DNA of 27,490 bases from Ruminococcaceae bacterium UBA2854 (GTDB lineage: Bacteria > Bacillota > Clostridia > Oscillospirales > Acutalibacteraceae), in contig DEFK01000019.1 in assembly GCA_002350765.1 (NCBI GenBank), positions 1 through 27,490 of the forward strand, given 5' to 3'. Below the pieces are notes generated by a model. That model did no database searches. It saw only the letters and a list, made by a program, of their open reading frames with translations, and was not told where the DNA came from. Positions 23,477-27,490 of the stretch are shown piece after piece. Position 1 is the stretch's first letter. Each line of letters begins with the position of its first letter. The position numbers and the translations under genes were made by a program.

Positions 23477-24345
23477 TTTATATCCTGAGCGCGGGTATCA
23501 TATACGCCCTGATGGTTCCATACCTTCTCGAGCTCCTTAAAGGTTTCGGTGACCTCGTCCTTTTTCTCTAAAACGGTAGCAACGATAAGCGCGTTAATCA
23601 GGCTTAAAGGCGCTACGAGTGAGTCTACGACAGACGCCATATCGCTTCGGGCGATAAGAACCTCGTCAGCCGCCGATACAAGTGGAGAAACCATACTGTC
23701 AGTAATAGCGATAACGTTAGCGCCGCGTTCACGTGCGAGCGTCATTGAATCGACAGCCATTGTGCTGTATCTCGGGAAAGAAATTCCGATCATAACATCG
23801 TTTTGGTCGATACGGAAAAGCTGCTCGTAAGTATGAGTTTTCGACGTATCGGTAATAACACGGACGTTATCGAAGATAAGCCCGAAATAATATCCGAGAA
23901 ACTGAGCCAGCGAAGCAGTTGAACGCACGCCGAAGATATAAATTCTGCGGGCGTTAACTATAGACTTTACGGCTTTTTTAAAGTCATCATGAGAGGTTTC
24001 CTCGAGAGTACGTCTGATTTTATCAATATCCTGATTCATAATAGAGTCGAGGACATCGTCGTTTCCTATACGGTTAGTGGTTACGTCGATACGCTGGACG
24101 GAGGTGAGCTTGTCGCGAATCATCTCCTGCATAGCTTTCTGAAGCTTCGGATAGCCCGAGTAGCCGAGCTCCGTCGCAAAACGTACAACGGTACTCTCGG
24201 ATACACCTACGGTTGTTCCGAGCTTAGACGCGGTCATAAACGCCGCGCGGTCGTAATGTTCTTCTATAAAAGTAGCGATACGTTTCTGTCCTTTGGAAAA
24301 CGTATTCATTTTCATTTCTATTCTTGAGAGTAAATGCTCAACCAT
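23473..24345 (-). CDS. MurR/RpiR-family transcriptional regulator
   Basis: A 290-residue regulator: N-terminal helix-turn-helix (residues 1-77, with STVVRFATELGYSGYP) and a C-terminal SIS domain from about 120 to 255 (RRIYIFGVRSTASLAQF, then GISFPRYST and AITDSMVSPL) that binds phosphosugars in this family. It overlaps the flavoprotein gene by 4 bases, an odd partnership with no sugar gene nearby, so it may act elsewhere. AAGAAGGTATATAA precedes the start. It is divergent from hisH. Confidence 0.92.
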   Translation of the reverse strand: MVEHLLSRIEMKMNTFSKGQKRIATFIEEHYDRAAFMTASKLGTTVGVSESTVVRFATELGYSGYPKLQKAMQEMIRDKLTSVQRIDVTTNRIGNDDVLDSIMNQDIDKIRRTLEETSHDDFKKAVKSIVNARRIYIFGVRSTASLAQFLGYYFGLIFDNVRVITDTSKTHTYEQLFRIDQNDVMIGISFPRYSTMAVDSMTLARERGANVIAITDSMVSPLVSAADEVLIARSDMASVVDSLVAPLSLINALIVATVLEKKDEVTETFKELEKVWNHQGVYDTRAQDIK

Positions 24346-24496
24346 TTATATACCTTCTTTATTTATATTCATCCATAGTTAATTTCAAAATGCTGTTCGC
24401 ACCAATTCATTTTACCACTTAGACTTGCAAAATACAACCATTTTCCTATAAATTTTTAAAAATTTTGCAGGATTGGGCATTTTTAACTCCAATTTC

Positions 24497-24525
24497 TTGC
24501 ATTTTGTTAGACAATATGCTAGAAT
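24497..24525 (+). promoter_or_regulatory. hisH: Promoter of hisH
   Basis: TTGCAT (24497-24502), 17 bases, TAGAAT (24520-24525). It lies inside the longest hisH frame, which supports the internal start at 24602. The leader includes AGGAATG...GGTGGAGAA (24557-24580), possibly a degenerate relative of the leader element. Confidence 0.5.
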
Positions 24526-24601
24526 AATTAAGAATCACAGAATAATAACCACAATGAGGAATGAACTCAGGTGGAGAACATATTTAAGGTGGATAATTAT
24601 A

Positions 24602-25216
24602 ATGATAGCAATTATAGATTACGGCGCGGGAAATATCCAGAGCGTTTATAAGGCGCTTAAATACTTAGATATCGACTGCGCTATAACAAACGATAAAAAT
24701 GAAATACTGAACGCCGACGGCGCCATACTCCCCGGTCAGGGTGAGTTCAGCGATTGTATGAACTCGATTACAAAAAGCGGTATAAAAGAAACAGTTATGG
24801 AATTCATTAATACAGGCAAGCCGTTTTTAGGTATATGCGTTGGATTGCAGCTGCTGTTCGAAGGCAGCGAGGAAAGTCCCGATACAAAGGGCCTCGGAAT
24901 ATTTAAGGGGATAATTAAAAGAATTCCGAACGGCGAAGGGTTAAAAATCCCTCATATGGGCTGGAACAGTATTGATATAGTTAAAAACGATAAGCTTTTT
25001 AACGGCGTTGATAACGGCTCGTATTTTTACTTCGTACACTCGTACTATTTAGACACGGAGGAAAAGGATATAGTAAGCACCCAGACCGAATACGGCGTTA
25101 AAATAGACGCTTCGGTAAGCAGGGATAACATCTACGCTACACAATTCCACCCAGAAAAAAGCGGAGAAGTCGGACTAGAAATACTAAAGAATTTTAATAA
25201 AATAGCAAGTAAATAA
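24602..25216 (+). CDS. hisH: Imidazole glycerol phosphate synthase subunit HisH
   Basis: A 204-residue class I glutamine amidotransferase that supplies ammonia to HisF in histidine synthesis. It begins IAIIDYGAGNIQSV; the nucleophile is the Cys in GICVGLQLLF and the His/Glu pair lies in ATQFHPEKSG. The upstream frame could extend 43 codons, but the promoter lies in it and homologues start here; AGGTGGA is 8 bases upstream. hisF follows 363 bases later, separated by the repeat array, and no hisA, hisB or other his gene lies in the window. Confidence 0.95.
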   Translation: MIAIIDYGAGNIQSVYKALKYLDIDCAITNDKNEILNADGAILPGQGEFSDCMNSITKSGIKETVMEFINTGKPFLGICVGLQLLFEGSEESPDTKGLGIFKGIIKRIPNGEGLKIPHMGWNSIDIVKNDKLFNGVDNGSYFYFVHSYYLDTEEKDIVSTQTEYGVKIDASVSRDNIYATQFHPEKSGEVGLEILKNFNKIASK

Positions 25217-25241
25217 AGATTACTTTAATTGAAAGCAACTA

Positions 25242-25579
25242 CTATAACAAAGAAAGGAATATCCACGTTATTATAAAACGCAGAACCTATCCTCCGTATC
25301 CAAAGCTTGAAAGAGGCGTGAGCGTCAGAGGGATATAACATTTAATATAGGGAATGCACGGATAATAATACCCAAGCGCAGAACCTATCCTCCATATCCA
25401 AAGCTTGAAAAAGGCGCGAGCGTCAGAGGGATATAACATTTAATATAGGGAATGCGCGGATAATAATACCCAAGCGCAGAACCTATCCTACATATCCAAA
25501 GTTTGAAAGAGGCGTGAGCGTCAGAGGGATATAACATTTCATATAGGGAATGCAAGGATTGACGTGGAGAATAAAAAAT
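25242..25579 (+). repeat. Leader element before hisF, three tandem structured units
   Basis: The 5' cap is AAGAAAGGAATATCCACGTT. Three 78-nt units follow at 25280-25357, 25378-25455 and 25476-25553, with an exact 98-base period and 20-base spacers reading (A/G)CGGATAATAATACCC. Each can fold as GCA-GAA-CCTAT closing ATAGG-GAA-TGC, then (G/A)TATCC with GGGATAT, then TTGA with TCAG. The 3' cap GATTGACGTGGAGAAT leads to the hisF ATG. I see no promoter between hisH and the array, so it is probably a 363-nt intercistronic leader. Confidence 0.9.
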
Positions 25580-26332
25580 ATGTATGCTAAAAGAATAATA
25601 CCTTGTCTTGATGTAAAGAACGGCAGGGTTGTAAAGGGTATGAGCTTCGTAAATTTAGTTGACGCGGGCGACCCTGTAGAATGCGCGAAACAATATGATA
25701 AACAAGGCGCGGACGAGCTTGTGTTTCTCGATATTACCGCGTCAAGCGACGCCAGAAAAACCGTAGTAGATATGGTTAAAAAGGTTGCGGACTGTATTTT
25801 TATTCCGTTCACCGTAGGCGGAGGAATACGCACGGTAGACGACTTTAATGAAATACTGAGAGCGGGCGCCGATAAGGTAAGCGTAAACTCCGCGGCGATA
25901 AAACGCCCCGAGCTTATAAACGAGGCCTCTAAAAAATTCGGAAGCCAGTGCGTAGTTGTCGCTATTGACGCTAAACGCAAGGGCGACAGCTGGGAGGTCT
26001 ATATAAACGGCGGACGTGTGCCGATGGGCATTGACGCTGTAGAATGGGCTGTTGAATGTGAAAAGCGCGGCGCGGGCGAAATACTTTTAACCAGTATGGA
26101 CGAGGATGGTCAGAAAAAGGGCTATGATTTAGAGCTGACTAAGGCTGTTTCGGAAAAGGTAAATATCCCCGTTATCGCGAGCGGCGGCGCGGGAGCGCTA
26201 GAGCACTTTTACGACGCGTTTACAAAGGGTAAGGCTGACGCGGTACTCGCCGCTTCCCTATTCCACTTCGGAGAAATTCCGATTCCCGAATTAAAGAAAT
26301 ATTTAACCGATAAAGGAATATCGGTAAGATAA
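25580..26332 (+). CDS. hisF: Imidazole glycerol phosphate synthase subunit HisF
   Basis: A 250-residue (beta/alpha)8 cyclase forming imidazole glycerol phosphate and AICAR from PRFAR and ammonia. The catalytic aspartates lie in IPCLDVKNGRVVKG and VVAIDAKR; the phosphate-binding loops are TVGGGIRT and IASGGAGAL. The frame opens at 25550 (MQGLTWRIKN), but these codons are the repeat's 3' cap; the homologous start is MYAKRIIPC at 25580, with GTGGAG upstream. It pairs with hisH. A structured stretch and a terminator follow. Confidence 0.95.
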   Translation: MYAKRIIPCLDVKNGRVVKGMSFVNLVDAGDPVECAKQYDKQGADELVFLDITASSDARKTVVDMVKKVADCIFIPFTVGGGIRTVDDFNEILRAGADKVSVNSAAIKRPELINEASKKFGSQCVVVAIDAKRKGDSWEVYINGGRVPMGIDAVEWAVECEKRGAGEILLTSMDEDGQKKGYDLELTKAVSEKVNIPVIASGGAGALEHFYDAFTKGKADAVLAASLFHFGEIPIPELKKYLTDKGISVR

Positions 26333-26413
26333 AAAAAGGCTTCCGTAAGGCTACATCTCATAAGGATGATTTGAAATCACAACAGAAACAGCCGATTGGG
26401 AGCCTAAAGCGAA
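26333..26413 (+). other. Structured 3' region after hisF
   Basis: AGGCTTCC (26337-26344) pairs with GGGAGCCT (26398-26405), enclosing about 53 bases that can form CATC/GATG or TGAT/ATCA hairpins. It runs straight into the terminator, so it could be a 3'-derived small RNA. No family is recognised. Confidence 0.35.
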
Positions 26414-26458
26414 ACAGCGAACAGTTTTAACAAAGATAACTGTTCACTGTTTTTTTTT
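26414..26458 (+). terminator. Terminator of hisF
   Basis: ACAGCGAACAGTT pairs with AACTGTTCACTGT (one C/A mismatch), followed by eight T. Confidence 0.92.
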
Positions 26459-26733
26459 GTAAGAAAACAATAATAAGTAAATCTGCGTTTTTATCTTTTC
26501 ATGGAGAAACATTATCACTGTTTTTTGCTTATCTTGGAAATGTAAAATAGACATACTGTTTTTTATTTAATATAATTTAGTTGAAAATATTCCATTCAAG
26601 GGATGTTGTTAAAAGGAGCACTCGTAAAAGAAAGTTACCTTATTGCCAAATTTAAAATCATATTAATCCACATGCCGGTGCGGCACCGGCACAAATAGAG
26701 ATGAAAACGGAAGCCGCAAAATTTTCCGTTTTC
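26459..26733. other. AT-rich gap with two palindromes, no gene
   Basis: No coding frame is seen. It contains a perfect GC-rich palindrome, TGCCGGTGC-G-GCACCGGCA (26673-26691), and an inverted repeat, GAAAACGGAA / TTCCGTTTTC (26703-26712 and 26724-26733). The latter lies directly before the TGATATAAT box and may mark or lie near the left end of the IS110 element. Confidence 0.5.
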
Positions 26734-26744
26734 TGATATAATGT

Positions 26745-26959
26745 ACTTGAAGGAAGGCACACTACAAAGCACGGTAGGAGGAGTTGTTCTCAGCTCTTCG
26801 TCTGCAAGACAGCATTTTAATCAGTGTAAGAGTCACCTTTCAAGCACAGATAAGTAAGTCCATCGAGTCCGCACACTAAGAATTGTTTAAGTTCTTGGAA
26901 TTTAATGTGTGGTGGCTCAGTCACTGCCTTTCTCTCTATTACAGGAAGGAGTGCGCTTA
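26745..26959 (+). ncRNA. Candidate IS110 bridge RNA region
   Basis: Hairpins seen: GAGTTG-TTCT-CAGCTC (26781-26796), GTCT-GCA-AGAC (26800-26810) and a longer stem-loop with an internal loop, CACAC...AAGAA / TTCTT...GTGTG (26872-26911). Position and length fit bridge RNAs of IS621-like elements; donor and target loops could not be assigned from sequence alone. Confidence 0.4.
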
Positions 26960-27036
26960 ATGAAACTCACATATCCAATCTGTTGTGGCGTCGATGTTCA
27001 CAAAACCTTTCTCGTTGCCACAATCATCACAAGTAA
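26960..27036 (+). pseudogene. IS110 transposase, 5' fragment
   Basis: About 25 codons remain: MKLTYPICCGVDVHKTFLVA then TIITS. CGVDVHKT contains the first catalytic Asp of the RuvC-like DEDD domain of IS110 transposases, and a full enzyme has around 400 residues. AGGAAGGAG precedes the ATG. After about 27036 the plus frame stays open by chance to 27100, but the sequence there is the end of a gene on the other strand. Confidence 0.75.
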
Positions 27037-27370
27037 TTATGAATCACCCAAGTACAAGCAAATCATCTCAAGCGTGCGGTCGCTGTTCTGCAGATTCTGA
27101 ACGCCGTTGACGAATTGCTCCGTTTCCGCTTCGGTAAAATCATTCAACACGTAGCAGTTCACCTTATCAACCCTGAAAAATCCCAAATGCTTACAAACGG
27201 AATAAAGCAGGCGTTCAATGGCGTCCTCTGCCCTATAAGACAAATCGCCGTTGTTTGTTTCGACCATAACGGCGATGACGCAATAATTCGCGTTGATATC
27301 AAAGTCGTTCGATTCCAGAACCGGCAGGTATTTTTCCGTATCCTGCGGGAAGAACACAATAACTCCTGTA
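27037..27370 (-). pseudogene. C-terminal fragment of an unrecognised gene
   Basis: A minus-strand frame of roughly 110 residues ends at the TAA at 27037-27039. It reads GVIVFFPQDTEKYLPVLESN through an acidic middle (VETNNGDLSYRAEDAIERLL) to EMICLYLGDS. It has normal protein-like composition but no family I recognise, and no start: upstream it joins an aminotransferase fragment near 27359-27370. It abuts the IS110 fragment at its other end. Confidence 0.5.
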
Positions 27371-27490
27371 GCGGCTGAAAATTTTATTTTTGCCCGTGTA
27401 CATTCTCGCAATTTTTACCGCGTTTTCATTTGCGTCTGCACTCGCGTTGGTAAAGAAAACCTTGCCAAACAAATCGGGCAACAGTTTAAT
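27359..27490 (-). pseudogene. Class III aminotransferase fragment
   Basis: Forty-four codons at the window edge read LPDLFGKVFFTNASADANEN and AVKIARMYTGKNKIFSRYRSY. This matches PLP-dependent class III (omega) aminotransferases around the conserved NGGADANENA-type segment, where RYRSYHG is expected. Instead of HG the frame passes into unrelated sequence (CVLPAG...) and stops. The 5' part of the gene lies outside the window. Confidence 0.7.

Larger units (their letters stand above)
26734..27036 (+). mobile_element. IS110-family left-end remnant
   Basis: An extended -10 (TGATATAAT, 26734-26742) is followed by about 215 bases of structured non-coding DNA and then a transposase start at 26960. 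In IS110-group elements this position encodes the bridge RNA. The element is cut at about 27030, where unrelated coding sequence begins on the other strand. Confidence 0.65.

Noticed and set aside
24473..24601. 43-residue N-terminal extension of HisH
   Set aside because: It contains the likely promoter; homologues start at IAIIDYGAGN, and a good ribosome site lies just before 24602.
25280..25553. CRISPR array (78-base repeats with 20-base spacers)
   Set aside because: The spacers are nearly identical to each other, the repeat is too long, copies lie before start codons, and no cas gene is present.
1..27490. tRNA or rRNA genes
   Set aside because: I saw no cloverleaf with a GGTTCGAATC-type T-arm and no conserved rRNA segments on either strand.

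Overview
The window reads as chromosome of an anaerobic, fermentative member of the Clostridia, most likely a Ruminococcus-like gut Oscillospiraceae. This rests on an electron-bifurcating [FeFe] hydrogenase set, an IspH fused to ribosomal protein S1, a cmk-plsC-ispH gene order, rubredoxin, strong AAAGGAGG-type ribosome sites and AT-rich intergenic DNA. No taxonomic search was possible. The far right end (after about 26.6 kb) is broken IS110 and chimeric gene fragments, as expected near a contig edge.

Layout. (1) 55-2476: an aldo/keto reductase and a flavodoxin on the minus strand, divergent from a LysR regulator that carries a frameshift. (2) 2605-5855: a putative hydrogenase-linked signalling operon, DRTGG - HATPase - HydS-like [FeFe] hydrogenase - DRTGG - PHP phosphoesterase. 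(3) After two terminators and a new promoter, 6087-11090: hydC - HATPase - HndB-like ferredoxin - hydB - hydA, the NADH/ferredoxin bifurcating hydrogenase with an ATPase-like regulator embedded in it. (4) 11168-13840, minus strand: CrtO-like membrane protein, rubredoxin (51 aa), RidA and threonine deaminase IlvA; RidA clears the reactive enamine/imine made by IlvA. (5) 14194-18372, plus strand: an RlmD-type 23S rRNA methyltransferase, a foreign-looking patch with two exported proteins and decayed DNA, a CDP-alcohol phosphatidyltransferase and ThrH. (6) 18625-24345, minus strand: a housekeeping operon read rpiR - HI0933-type flavoprotein - cmk - plsC - ispH/S1. (7) 24602-26332, plus strand: hisH and hisF, separated by a repeat array. 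(8) 26333-27490: terminator, IS110 left end with a possible bridge RNA, then gene fragments.

The most striking signal is a modular 5'-leader element found directly before four unrelated genes. It has a 5' cap (AGAAAGGAAT-like), then a variable number of roughly 78-nt units able to fold into a three-stem structure (GCA-GAA-CCTAT closing ATAGG-GAA-TGC), then a 3' cap (GATTGACGTGGA, A/T-rich, TAAAAAATG) that runs into the start codon. I count zero units at cmk, one divergent unit at ridA, two plus a fragment at rlmD and three at hisF. The inner stem changes sequence between loci but keeps pairing. I do not recognise it as a named RNA family. The hydrogenase signalling operon is the second most interesting part: its parts are known but their biochemical role is, to my knowledge, poorly described.
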